Shown piece after piece: positions 18,470-26,974 of a DNA stretch of 64,000 nt. This stretch comes from Bacteroides acidifaciens (GTDB lineage Bacteria > Bacteroidota > Bacteroidia > Bacteroidales > Bacteroidaceae): contig NZ_CAEUHO010000001.1 in the NCBI RefSeq assembly GCF_903181435.1, positions 2,294,001 to 2,358,000 of the forward strand. The letters run 5' to 3'. The notes under the pieces are model-generated. The model was not told the DNA's origin. It did no database searches and saw only the letters and a program-made list of their open reading frames with translations. Positions within the stretch are counted from its first letter, which is position 1. Every line of letters begins with the position of its first letter. The translations under genes and the position numbers were made by a program.

Positions 18470-19429
18470 TTAGTTCTTTGCGGGATTCATTATCTGAATA
18501 GCCTCACGAAGATATTTGTATTCAACATCGGTATGATTATACTCAAATTCCATATGATAAGTCCCCACACCACCTTTGCGGCGCACTTCTCCATCTCGGG
18601 TGGGCTGCCAGCGAGCCATACCAAGCAAAGAAGGAATAGTTCCCAATTCAGGATCAGAATAATTAATACCTCCTGTAGACCAATAGCTTTCAAAATTTTC
18701 CGTAACAATAAATTTCTCAGGAGCAAGTGCCGGATTAACCTCATTAAATCTAGTTTGCAAAGATGAAGGTGCCCCTGTAGCATACGCCTGTGCAATAGCA
18801 TAGTCGGCATACTGCCAGCCCTCTTCTGTGATATATTTCACGTGTCCGTCCACACAAATCAGTTTATCCTCTCCCAGGTTCTTGCGCATTTCTCTCAACA
18901 AAGCAGTCATATTATCTTTATTGTAGAACAAGTCACCTCCACTACATTCATGGTCAAAATCAACTCCATCATATCCATACTTAAAGATACTGTCAGCCAC
19001 AGCCTTTGCCACAGCGGGAATATTTTCAGCCTTATTCTCAAAATTGCCAGGGAAGTTACTCATGTTATGTGAGAAAATAGTAAATGTCACACGAGTACCA
19101 TACACTTCTTGCACATAGCGCAAATCATCAATTTGCTCTGGTGTCAAACTGTGCCATGTCCCCCAAATGGAAACCATATCCACACTATCAGGAATATTAC
19201 GCAAATATTTAGATGGAGAAGTTCCGCTTGCTTTCCAGCCTCCAAACCAGCCAAAAGCCAGTTGATGGTCACTCTTCTTATAAGCTCTCAGATTTTCATA
19301 GTACTGATTATCCTTTTCTACAGGTACCTGAATAGGAATGTTTTCTATCTCTGTATCACAAGCTATAACAACCGTTGCCAATACGAAAAGGCCAAAGATT
19401 CTGTTTATTATTTTATTCATAATAATCAA
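18470..19429 (-). CDS. GH18 endo-beta-N-acetylglucosaminidase-like lipoprotein
   Basis: A 319-aa lipoprotein (VIAC). The GH18 signature DGVDFDHE lies at residues 154-161, with E161 as the predicted acid. The substrate-assisted GH18 mechanism requires an N-acetyl group, so the bond cut is next to GlcNAc. Small SusCD-linked GH18 proteins of this type in Bacteroides include enzymes that cut the chitobiose core of N-glycans. I infer a surface endoglycosidase starting N-glycan or related host-glycan use. M4 is an alternative start. Only 17 bp separate it from susD. Confidence 0.85.
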   Translation of the reverse strand: MIIMNKIINRIFGLFVLATVVIACDTEIENIPIQVPVEKDNQYYENLRAYKKSDHQLAFGWFGGWKASGTSPSKYLRNIPDSVDMVSIWGTWHSLTPEQIDDLRYVQEVYGTRVTFTIFSHNMSNFPGNFENKAENIPAVAKAVADSIFKYGYDGVDFDHECSGGDLFYNKDNMTALLREMRKNLGEDKLICVDGHVKYITEEGWQYADYAIAQAYATGAPSSLQTRFNEVNPALAPEKFIVTENFESYWSTGGINYSDPELGTIPSLLGMARWQPTRDGEVRRKGGVGTYHMEFEYNHTDVEYKYLREAIQIMNPAKN

Positions 19430-19446
19430 TTTAAATACTTGATGAA

Positions 19447-21054
19447 TTATTTTTTATCCCACCATAATTTCACTTTTCCGTAGTCAGTACCATTCAGATA
19501 TTCTGATACAGCTTTTTCCACTTCTACTGTATTAGTATCATATTCTGTTGACGGATACGGAATACGACGAGGTCCCGAAGCATCGACCTGTCCGCTACTC
19601 TTATTAAAATAAATAGTAAACCGCTTAGGATAACCGGTACGGCGGCACTCGCTCCAGGCTTCCTGTCCTTCAGGATACATAGCAAGCCACTTCTGGGTGA
19701 TGATACGTTCAAGCTTTATTTCCGTATTGTCACTTTCATTCCAAGCGACAGTAATGGTTGACACAGGATTCATCACAGTACCTATTGTACCAGATGGCGC
19801 GGTAAATTTAACAGGTTTAAAATCGTCTCCCCTCGTCAAATAATCACTCATGGCAACTCCCCACTGTTCAAATGATTTTGCGATACCTGCCTCATACAAT
19901 TCCTTCACCTCACCACCCATATTCCATCCACGAAGTTTTCCTTCCGCACGCAAGAAGTAGACTTCCGCTGCACACATCCATTGAACAGGTGACTCTGCTA
20001 AAATATTCGGAGCAGACAGTTTTGCATAATTGTCTTTATTTGATGCTATTTGGGGAGCCGATAAACGAGCACCATGATACTTGTCACCATTTACCTCATA
20101 TTCTGATTCCTGAAAATATTTAGAAAGACGAGGATCGTTATAGCCTTTCAAAAATGATTCAATATCCGCTCCCATACGTACGTCACTATAATTACTCCAG
20201 CAAACTTTCAACGGATGAAATACAGAAAGACCGTTTGCTGATTGCAGCTGGGCATTGTCCGCATTCTCAAGAATCACACCAGCCGCAACAGCTTCTTCTG
20301 CTAAATGCTGGGCAGTCTTTCCATTTACCTCAAAGCCTTCTACATAACAGGTACGCATAGCCAGACGCAATTTCAGAGAATTAGCAAACTTCAGCCATTT
20401 GACAAAATCACCTCCGTATACCAAATCGTATTTAGCTAACGGTTTACTGCCTGGATAATTGGTTGTATACTGTTGAAGTTCTACGATAGCCTCGTCCAAA
20501 TCTATGAAAAAGGATTTATAAATATCTTCCTGCGAATCATATGGAGTTTCCAAACCGCCATGTCCAAACTGTAAGTATGGCAAAGGACCGTATATATCTG
20601 TCACACGATGCATGGCTGTTACTTTCAGAATTTGTGCTACAGCATATGCTTCAGGAAACTTTTCCTGTCCATTGTCACGAATCTGTTTCCAAGCAGGCGT
20701 CACTTTAGTGAATGCTACATCAAAAGCCACATCATTCCATTTATCATAGCGTAAGTTATAACTACAAGCTGAAGAATTGCCCCATGTGCCAATAGGAGTC
20801 ATATAATCGGAATGCATATCTCCGCAAAGATTTTGCGCACGTTGATACTCATTAGCATCCACATCACTGGTAGGTATCACATCCAACTGCATAGTAGGGA
20901 AAAAATTACCGATTTTCATCAGTCCTGTCAACATCTCTTCAGGAACTTCAGAAGGATTGGTATTCCATTCTTTATAATTATCAGTACATGAAACGCTAAA
21001 TGTAACGATTCCCAATGCACATACAATATTTTTAATTTTACTTAGTTTTTTCAT
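19447..21054 (-). CDS. SusD-like glycan-binding lipoprotein (PUL 1)
   Basis: SusD/RagB-family lipoprotein, 535 aa, of the SusD-like_2 type. Lipobox SVSC is followed by TDNYKEWNTNPSEVPEEM; TPR-like helices and a C-terminal segment (RRTGYPKRFTIY... PRRIPYPSTEY) are typical. It forms the lid of the SusCD outer-membrane importer. The gene follows susC by 20 bp. Confidence 0.92.
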   Translation of the reverse strand: MKKLSKIKNIVCALGIVTFSVSCTDNYKEWNTNPSEVPEEMLTGLMKIGNFFPTMQLDVIPTSDVDANEYQRAQNLCGDMHSDYMTPIGTWGNSSACSYNLRYDKWNDVAFDVAFTKVTPAWKQIRDNGQEKFPEAYAVAQILKVTAMHRVTDIYGPLPYLQFGHGGLETPYDSQEDIYKSFFIDLDEAIVELQQYTTNYPGSKPLAKYDLVYGGDFVKWLKFANSLKLRLAMRTCYVEGFEVNGKTAQHLAEEAVAAGVILENADNAQLQSANGLSVFHPLKVCWSNYSDVRMGADIESFLKGYNDPRLSKYFQESEYEVNGDKYHGARLSAPQIASNKDNYAKLSAPNILAESPVQWMCAAEVYFLRAEGKLRGWNMGGEVKELYEAGIAKSFEQWGVAMSDYLTRGDDFKPVKFTAPSGTIGTVMNPVSTITVAWNESDNTEIKLERIITQKWLAMYPEGQEAWSECRRTGYPKRFTIYFNKSSGQVDASGPRRIPYPSTEYDTNTVEVEKAVSEYLNGTDYGKVKLWWDKK

Positions 21055-21074
21055 TGTATCATTCCTTTAGTTGA

Positions 21075-24000
21075 TTAATATTGGAATTTTACACTAAATC
21101 CAATGCTGCGCACACTTGGTTGCATAAAATAGTCGAATCCTTGGTAATATGTACCAGTAGAAGCGGATAATTCCGGATCGAACGGTGCTTTGTTATGGAA
21201 CATAAACAAGTTCTTTCCGATGAGAGACACAGTAAGGTTCTGTATTTGGTTATTAAACCATTTTGTAGGAAACGTATACCCTAAAGTTGCTTCCCTCAAT
21301 CGTACATTAGTCATACTGTACACATAATTTGCCAGAACTCCAGTCATACCATTACCTACTACATTATAATAGTCTTGAGCCAGAAGACGACCGTTATTAA
21401 TGTTTACTCCGCCATTATCACGTGCAATAGCCGAAGCCTTGGATGTTCCATAATAATCCATTTTTGCCTGTGTGGCAGAAACACCAACACCACCGATACG
21501 TGCGTCAATCAAGAATCCAAGATTAAGTCCTTTCCAACTAAAACTGTTGTTCCATCCCCAGTTAAAGCGAGGTGCCGTGCTACCAGCCTTCATCCAAGTA
21601 TTCGGATCAGCTTCAATAGCTCCCGTAGTAGCATTTACTTTAATATTACCTTTATGGTCCGTTTTTAATCCAGTTACATAAATATCACCTAATGTACCTC
21701 CCTCTTTTACAATCATTTTATAGCTACCTTGCGGATTGAAAGGTTCAATTTCCGTAATATATATAGGTTCTCCAGTCAAAGGGTTTGTTGCACCGTCAGG
21801 AAGCAAATAATCCACTGTGTTACGGTTCATTGTAAAAGTCAAATTAGAGTTCCATTTCACCGGTCCCAAATCTGCGTTAATGCCTAAACGGGCCTCAATA
21901 CCCCAGTTATTTACCTTACCACCATTCAGCGTGTAGTAACTGTAACCACTACTAGGCGGCATAGTATAATTAAAAAATTGATTAAACGTATTACTGTTAT
22001 AGTAAGTCAAATCAAAATTGAGCAAATTACCAAACATACGCATATTCATACCGACTTCGAAAGATTTGGTTCGCTCCGGCTTCAGATCCGGATTGAGCAG
22101 ACGGGCAGATGTACTCACTTTACCACCCTCTATTGAATAAGTAGGCATAGTAATGTGACGCATCGGCGGATTACCTACTTCACTGTAAGAAACTCTCATT
22201 TTCAAAAAAGAGATTCTTGCTTTTGATAAGTCAAATATTTCACTTACTACAGCAGAAAGACCTATCGAAGGATAGAAAAAACCAGTTTTTTCACTCTTTG
22301 TATTCGCCAATGAGGAATACCAGTCATTACGTCCCGTAATATCCAGATAAGCCATACTATTATATCCTAACTGGAAAGTGGCAAATACAGCTTGGTTGTC
22401 ATCAATATATCCATTCTGAGTGGCTTTTGTATTAGAGCCGCTTTGAATAATGTTACCAAATGTAAAAAGGTTGGGCACAGAAGAAAGATGACCTTCATAA
22501 CCTGTCAGTTCTTGAATCATATGATTGAAACTACCACCCACATTGGCAGTGATGTTCCATTTTTCCCAACACTTGTTTATTTGAGCCATAATGTCACCAT
22601 ACGTATTTTTGTAGGAAGTTTTCATATTCAGGTAGTTACCATATTCTGAAGCAAAAAGTTGGTCAGAAGACGCTGATATTTTACGTTCATATGTGTCGAA
22701 GCTATTATCCACACGCATACGCCCCACGATATTTAGCCAATCCAACACCTTATAGTTCAAGTTAGCGCTGAACATATAACGTGATTTATGATTACCCATA
22801 TTTTCACGGTTAACAATCCAATAGGGATTCTGCATTGCCATTCCCTGATTACCATAAGGCCAATATTGCACATCATAATACTTCTCACTATTATAACGTT
22901 CGTACACCTTATACTTATTCATATCATCTCCGCGTGGAAACAGATACAATGGTACAAGAGGATTATGATACTGTCCTTGGGACATCATATTGTTGTCATT
23001 AGTAATAATATAAGAAGCACTCATGTCAAGCGTCAATTTATCCTCGATCAACTCCGTTGTATTACGTAAGGTAAAATTGTAGCGATTGTATGTATTATTA
23101 GGAATAATACCACGAGCATTGGTAGACGCTGCTGAGAAATATGTTTGATTACGGTTATTTCCGGCAGAGAGCGCTAAAGAGTTAGTTTCCGTAAATCCGG
23201 TCTGAAAGAAATCCTTAGGTTCCCATGATGTTGCTTTCGCAGCCCCCCAACTTGAGAATTCTCCTTCAGCAGAACCATAGGTATTTTGGAACTCAGGCAT
23301 AACAAAGGGAGTCATGAATTGTGTATCATTAGAATAACTCACCCGTAATTTACCTTCCTCACCTTTTTTGGTAGTTATCAGCACTACACCATTCGCACCG
23401 GACGAACCATAAAGAGCCGCTGCAGCCGCACCAGTCAATACAGACATTGATTCAATATCATCCGGATTTATACTAGAAATTCCATCACTATCACCACCAT
23501 CTGCATTTTCGTAGAAACTTTTATCCTGATTAGAACGCATGGATGCCATAGGAATACCATCAATTACGTATAAGGCATTGTTATCATTTGTTATAGATTT
23601 CAAACCACGCATAACAACACGGGTAGAACCACCAATACCGGATGCACTCTGATTTATAGTCACGCCGGCAATTTTACCAGCCAGGCTGTTCATGAAACTA
23701 GCATCCTTTACAGTAGTAAGATCTGCCGCTTTCATTTCCTGCACATTATAAGTAAGTGATTTTGTTTCACGTTTGATACCCAACGCTGTGACAACTACTT
23801 CATCAAGCACTGCATTATCTTCTTGAAGTATAATGTTCAACACTTCGTTTCCAGTCACCTTCACATTTTGAACAGTATACCCTACATACGATATTTCAAG
23901 CACATCGCCTTTCTTGGTCTGAAGAGAGAAATTTCCGTCAAAATCAGTAATCGTACCTACGGTGGCACCTTTCACTTTTACATTCACTCCGATAAGCGGT

Positions 24001-24440
24001 TCACCATTTGCATCCTTTACCGTACCTTTTACTTGCACAGTATTGTCATCCTTTACGGTTGCACTTACCGACTTTGTAGCAAGTATTATTTGTTTGTCCA
24101 CTATCGAATAAGAGATATTTGTGCCTTGGAATATTTCATCCAGAATCTCCAAAATCTTACCGGATGTATTATGCACGGACACCATACGGTCTTTTTGAAT
24201 CGCTTTGTTGTTATAGAGAAAAACATAATCCGAATTTTCCTCTATTTTGTTCAATACCTGTTCTACAGATACATTATTCATCGAAATAGCCGCCCGTATT
24301 CGCTGGGCATAGCCATTTTCGGCTGAGAGTTGCAATATCACTGCAAAAAGTAATGTTAGACTAATCCTCATAACTAAAGGAAGTTTTAGATTTAAAGCAT
24401 ATTTAAAGCATAATGCAATAAATGAATGATTTTTTTTCAT
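21075..24440 (-). CDS. SusC-like TonB-dependent transporter with STN signalling domain (PUL 1)
   Basis: TonB-dependent outer-membrane transporter, 1121 aa. Domains in order: long leader and signal (about 1-45), STN domain (about 48-118), carboxypeptidase-regulatory-like domain (about 130-215, GTVKDANGEPLIGVNVKVKG), plug (about 215-340, with LDEVVVTALG), then the beta-barrel ending FSVKFQY. The STN domain is the periplasmic contact for an anti-sigma factor, and a FecR-type gene lies just upstream, so this is a transducer-type SusC. M24 is an alternative start. The leader region is overlapped by a candidate antisense RNA. Confidence 0.95.
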   Translation of the reverse strand: MKKNHSFIALCFKYALNLKLPLVMRISLTLLFAVILQLSAENGYAQRIRAAISMNNVSVEQVLNKIEENSDYVFLYNNKAIQKDRMVSVHNTSGKILEILDEIFQGTNISYSIVDKQIILATKSVSATVKDDNTVQVKGTVKDANGEPLIGVNVKVKGATVGTITDFDGNFSLQTKKGDVLEISYVGYTVQNVKVTGNEVLNIILQEDNAVLDEVVVTALGIKRETKSLTYNVQEMKAADLTTVKDASFMNSLAGKIAGVTINQSASGIGGSTRVVMRGLKSITNDNNALYVIDGIPMASMRSNQDKSFYENADGGDSDGISSINPDDIESMSVLTGAAAAALYGSSGANGVVLITTKKGEEGKLRVSYSNDTQFMTPFVMPEFQNTYGSAEGEFSSWGAAKATSWEPKDFFQTGFTETNSLALSAGNNRNQTYFSAASTNARGIIPNNTYNRYNFTLRNTTELIEDKLTLDMSASYIITNDNNMMSQGQYHNPLVPLYLFPRGDDMNKYKVYERYNSEKYYDVQYWPYGNQGMAMQNPYWIVNRENMGNHKSRYMFSANLNYKVLDWLNIVGRMRVDNSFDTYERKISASSDQLFASEYGNYLNMKTSYKNTYGDIMAQINKCWEKWNITANVGGSFNHMIQELTGYEGHLSSVPNLFTFGNIIQSGSNTKATQNGYIDDNQAVFATFQLGYNSMAYLDITGRNDWYSSLANTKSEKTGFFYPSIGLSAVVSEIFDLSKARISFLKMRVSYSEVGNPPMRHITMPTYSIEGGKVSTSARLLNPDLKPERTKSFEVGMNMRMFGNLLNFDLTYYNSNTFNQFFNYTMPPSSGYSYYTLNGGKVNNWGIEARLGINADLGPVKWNSNLTFTMNRNTVDYLLPDGATNPLTGEPIYITEIEPFNPQGSYKMIVKEGGTLGDIYVTGLKTDHKGNIKVNATTGAIEADPNTWMKAGSTAPRFNWGWNNSFSWKGLNLGFLIDARIGGVGVSATQAKMDYYGTSKASAIARDNGGVNINNGRLLAQDYYNVVGNGMTGVLANYVYSMTNVRLREATLGYTFPTKWFNNQIQNLTVSLIGKNLFMFHNKAPFDPELSASTGTYYQGFDYFMQPSVRSIGFSVKFQY

Positions 24441-24447
24441 ACATTTG
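24440..24447 (+). promoter_or_regulatory. Plus-strand -7 box overlapping the susC start codon
   Basis: TACATTTG matches TAnnTTTG on the strand opposite susC; its first base is the complement of the first base of the susC ATG. It would start a transcript running antisense to the susC leader. No good -33 TTG is seen. Confidence 0.5.
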
Positions 24448-24453
24448 TAGCTG

Positions 24454-24575
24454 ACTAAAGTTTATTACTAAAATGAACTATGGTTTGATTCCGGTTAGCG
24501 TTTGCGAGACCCTATGCCGTGAATCTAGAAATTGGGGGAAGACAGTCGTTGGTAGCGGCTCTCTTCCTTTTTTTG
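24454..24575 (+). ncRNA. Candidate DonS-type cis-antisense small RNA over the PUL 1 susC leader
   Basis: About 120 bp in the susC-fecR gap, on the strand opposite susC. It begins just after a -7 box at 24440-24447 and ends with a stem (GGAAGA 24537-24542 with TCTTCC 24562-24567) followed by seven Ts at 24568-24574, i.e. a Rho-independent terminator facing the + strand with no + strand gene to serve. B. fragilis PULs with ECF sigma/anti-sigma control, including the N-glycan Don locus, are known to carry cis-encoded antisense RNAs (DonS type) at this position that repress susC. The ends are estimated, not measured. Confidence 0.55.
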
Positions 24576-24625
24576 ATTATCAGTATGTGTTATATCATAG
24601 GCTATTGGTGTTTTTCAAGTTATTA

Positions 24626-25549
24626 CTAATATAAATCTACTATTATTTTCGTCTTCGTAAATGTATCGTCTTCCCGCTGTTCGGGAGTCAGGATTTTCCA
24701 TTTCAAGTTTGCCGACTTAGCCAGATAATCCAATATCTGTGTCAGTGTTTCATTTCTGAAAGTGGCGCGATAAGTATACTCTTTACCCGCATTGTTATTA
24801 AATTCAATATCCACATTGAAATGACGTTCCAAACGCTTGATAATTTCCTCCAGCGAAGCATTCCGGAATATCAGTTTCCCGTCTTTCCAAGCAACTTTTC
24901 CATAAACGTCGACTTGATTTTTCACTGTTTGGCAGGTCTGTTTGTCATAAAGCAACTGTTCACCGGGAAGCAATGTGATTGTTTCCTGTCCTCCGGGAGT
25001 CACCACATTGACTTTGCCTTTCTCCAATACTGTTTCTATATAGCTATCATTGTCATAAGCTGCCACATTAAATTGTGTGCCATATACATATACACTCAAC
25101 CCATTCGGCGTATTCACATAAAACGGACGTTCCGTATCTGCTTCTACCTGAAAATAAGCTTCGCCAGTCAACTCCACATTACGGTTGTTTTTTTTGAAAA
25201 CAGTGGGATAACGTAACTTACTGCCCGAATTGAGCCAGACAACAGAATGATCCGGAAGTTCATATCGTACCACCGTCCCCATGGCAGATGTAACCTCTGC
25301 GTATTTCACCTCCGCTTCCGGTTCATTAAAATATAAATACCCCAAAGTCAAAGAAGCCAATAGCAATGGAAGAGTTAGGAACGCAGCATAACGCATCAAC
25401 AAATTGTATGCTTCCGCCTTTCTTCTATTCCTTATTTTTATTTGTGCCTTCCGATAAGCAGTTGGCACATTGATAGCTTCCATTTCTTTTATATCATCTC
25501 CCAATGCCTGAGCCTTGCGAAGCAATGATTCCGGGTTTTGTTTCTCCAT
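24626..25549 (-). CDS. FecR-family anti-sigma factor (PUL 1)
   Basis: A 307-aa membrane protein: cytoplasmic N-terminus, one membrane helix (about residues 52-74, FLTLPLLLASLTLGYLYF), a FecR domain (VVRYELPDHSVVWLNSGSKLRYP...GEAYFQV) and a C-terminal STN-binding domain (LEEIIKRLERHFNVDIEF). It holds the ECF sigma factor until the SusC STN domain signals glycan transport. It is divergent from the sigma gene (214 bp gap), each with its own -7 box, and points toward susC. Confidence 0.93.
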   Translation of the reverse strand: MEKQNPESLLRKAQALGDDIKEMEAINVPTAYRKAQIKIRNRRKAEAYNLLMRYAAFLTLPLLLASLTLGYLYFNEPEAEVKYAEVTSAMGTVVRYELPDHSVVWLNSGSKLRYPTVFKKNNRNVELTGEAYFQVEADTERPFYVNTPNGLSVYVYGTQFNVAAYDNDSYIETVLEKGKVNVVTPGGQETITLLPGEQLLYDKQTCQTVKNQVDVYGKVAWKDGKLIFRNASLEEIIKRLERHFNVDIEFNNNAGKEYTYRATFRNETLTQILDYLAKSANLKWKILTPEQREDDTFTKTKIIVDLY

Positions 25550-25652
25550 AATCTTTCTTTTCTGTTGCTATTACATTAATAATACAAATGTCATTCTAAA
25601 AAGGGACAGGAGAACCAAAACTTTTTTTTATTTTCCATTCAAACGATAATCG

Positions 25653-25660
25653 CAAAACTA
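25653..25660 (-). promoter_or_regulatory. -7 box for the fecR-type gene
   Basis: CAAAACTA on the + strand reads TAGTTTTG on the minus strand, matching TAnnTTTG about 100 bp before the anti-sigma ATG. Confidence 0.4.
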
Positions 25661-25722
25661 CCATTACCCATCCGGAAAACAAAAAAGGCATGAAAAGTGT
25701 AGCATTATCGACCATCTTATTA

Positions 25723-25730
25723 TATATTTG
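25723..25730 (+). promoter_or_regulatory. -7 box of the PUL 1 sigma gene
   Basis: TATATTTG, 33 bp before the ATG at 25764, matches the Bacteroides consensus. Confidence 0.65.
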
Positions 25731-25763
25731 CAGCAGAATGGAAAAACACAGAATCTCTAAATA

Positions 25764-26327
25764 ATGAAAATATTTTCTTCCAAACATACCAAGGAACAAG
25801 CTTTCAAACAACTTTATGAGGAGTACTATGCCCCATTCTGCCTTTATGCGAAAAGATTTGTTGACGATAAAGACATACGTCAAGATATTGTCTCAGACGT
25901 GTTTACTTCATTATGGGATAAGTTGGATACCGATTCTTTTGACTTGCAATCGGACACAGCATTAGGATATATCAAGATGTGTGTGAAAAATAACTGTTTG
26001 AACTATCTGAAACATCAAGAGTATGAGTGGAGCTATGCTGAAACGATACAAAAGAAAGCTCCCATTTATGAAACAGAGCCGGATAGTGTATATACACTTG
26101 ACGAATTATACAGAATGTTGTACGAGACATTGGATAAACTTCCGGAGAATTATCGTACAGTATTTATGAAAAGCTTCTTTGAAGGCAAAACGCATGTAGA
26201 AATTGCAGAAGAGATAAATCTCAGCGTGAAATCCATCAACCGCTACAAGCAAAAGACAATGGAACTTTTGCGAGAAGAACTTAAAGATTATTTGCCGTTG
26301 TTGCTTTTGTTATTCTATCGTGCATAG
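25764..26327 (+). CDS. ECF sigma factor of PUL 1
   Basis: ECF sigma factor, 187 aa. Region 2 includes DIRQDIVSDVFTSLWDKL; region 4 includes LPENYRTVFMKSFFEGKTHV followed by EIAEEINLSVKSINRYKQK. It is paired with the divergent FecR-type anti-sigma gene and is predicted to switch on PUL 1 when SusC transports its glycan. Confidence 0.94.
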   Translation: MKIFSSKHTKEQAFKQLYEEYYAPFCLYAKRFVDDKDIRQDIVSDVFTSLWDKLDTDSFDLQSDTALGYIKMCVKNNCLNYLKHQEYEWSYAETIQKKAPIYETEPDSVYTLDELYRMLYETLDKLPENYRTVFMKSFFEGKTHVEIAEEINLSVKSINRYKQKTMELLREELKDYLPLLLLLFYRA

Positions 26328-26454
26328 CGATTCTACCTTATCTCCACACCCTATCTATTACTTATTCATCTGAAAAGTATTAATAGAAAAGTTGCTATTG
26401 ATTAATAGTAAACTTCCAATCCTTTATATATAAAGTTGTTTTCGATTAATCACA

Positions 26455-26547
26455 AACTATAAATGAAAGCTTTGTTTTTATAATCAAAGGTTGCATTTAT
26501 AAAAATGAAGCTTTCATTTATATAATCAAAGCTTGCATTTATAGTTT
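26455..26547. repeat. 21-bp imperfect inverted repeat with nested 22-bp direct repeats
   Basis: The arms 26455-26475 and 26527-26547 are reverse complements at 20 of 21 positions. Within them, a 22-mer at 26481-26502 recurs at 26522-26543 with one mismatch. The elements share the core words AAAGCTT and GCATTTATA. The block is AT-rich and non-coding. Confidence 0.8.
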
Positions 26548-26639
26548 ATGATAAGTAAAAAGTAAGTTTGCAATTAATCCAAAACAAGTTTTCACTTAAT
26601 GAAGAATAACTTTTGTATTAATGATTCAGGCGTAAAATA

Positions 26640-26840
26640 GCAGTAGATTGCCATACAACTACCATGAGAAATGATGATAACGAGCATGAGAAATACTCGT
26701 TTTTAGGAATAAATTATGGGAAAAGTATGAGAAATGCCTGTATCCGAAAACATTTCTCATTCACTATTTCATTATATTTCAACCCATTGGCTAATAATCA
26801 TGAGAATATGAGAAATGAAAATGAAAAACTCTTCTAGTAG
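26640..26840. repeat. ATGAGAAAT repeat cluster upstream of the second AAA-ATPase gene
   Basis: ATGAGAAAT or ATGAGAAATG occurs about four times on the + strand (near 26664, 26689, 26727 and 26811), with one inverted copy (CATTTCTCAT near 26752) and one partial copy (CATGAGAATATG). Spacing is irregular. No gene is seen between 26328 and 26974. Confidence 0.75.
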
Positions 26841-26926
26841 ATCACATTATCGCCTGAAATATCGCCATTAGTGTTGTAAAACTCATAATAAATTATGCAA
26901 CAGAACGATATCTTTAGAAAAAAAAC

Positions 26927-26934
26927 TATCTTTG
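26927..26934 (+). promoter_or_regulatory. -7 box of the second AAA-ATPase/nuclease gene
   Basis: TATCTTTG, 40 bp before the ATG at 26975, matches TAnnTTTG. Confidence 0.6.
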
Positions 26935-26974
26935 CTAGATAATTGTTCTAAAGAATAAAAAATAATAGAAGAAG

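Noticed and set aside
23823..24326. 167-codon open frame on the + strand within susC
   Set aside because: Antisense to the STN and regulatory domains of a clearly real SusC; no recognisable protein features.
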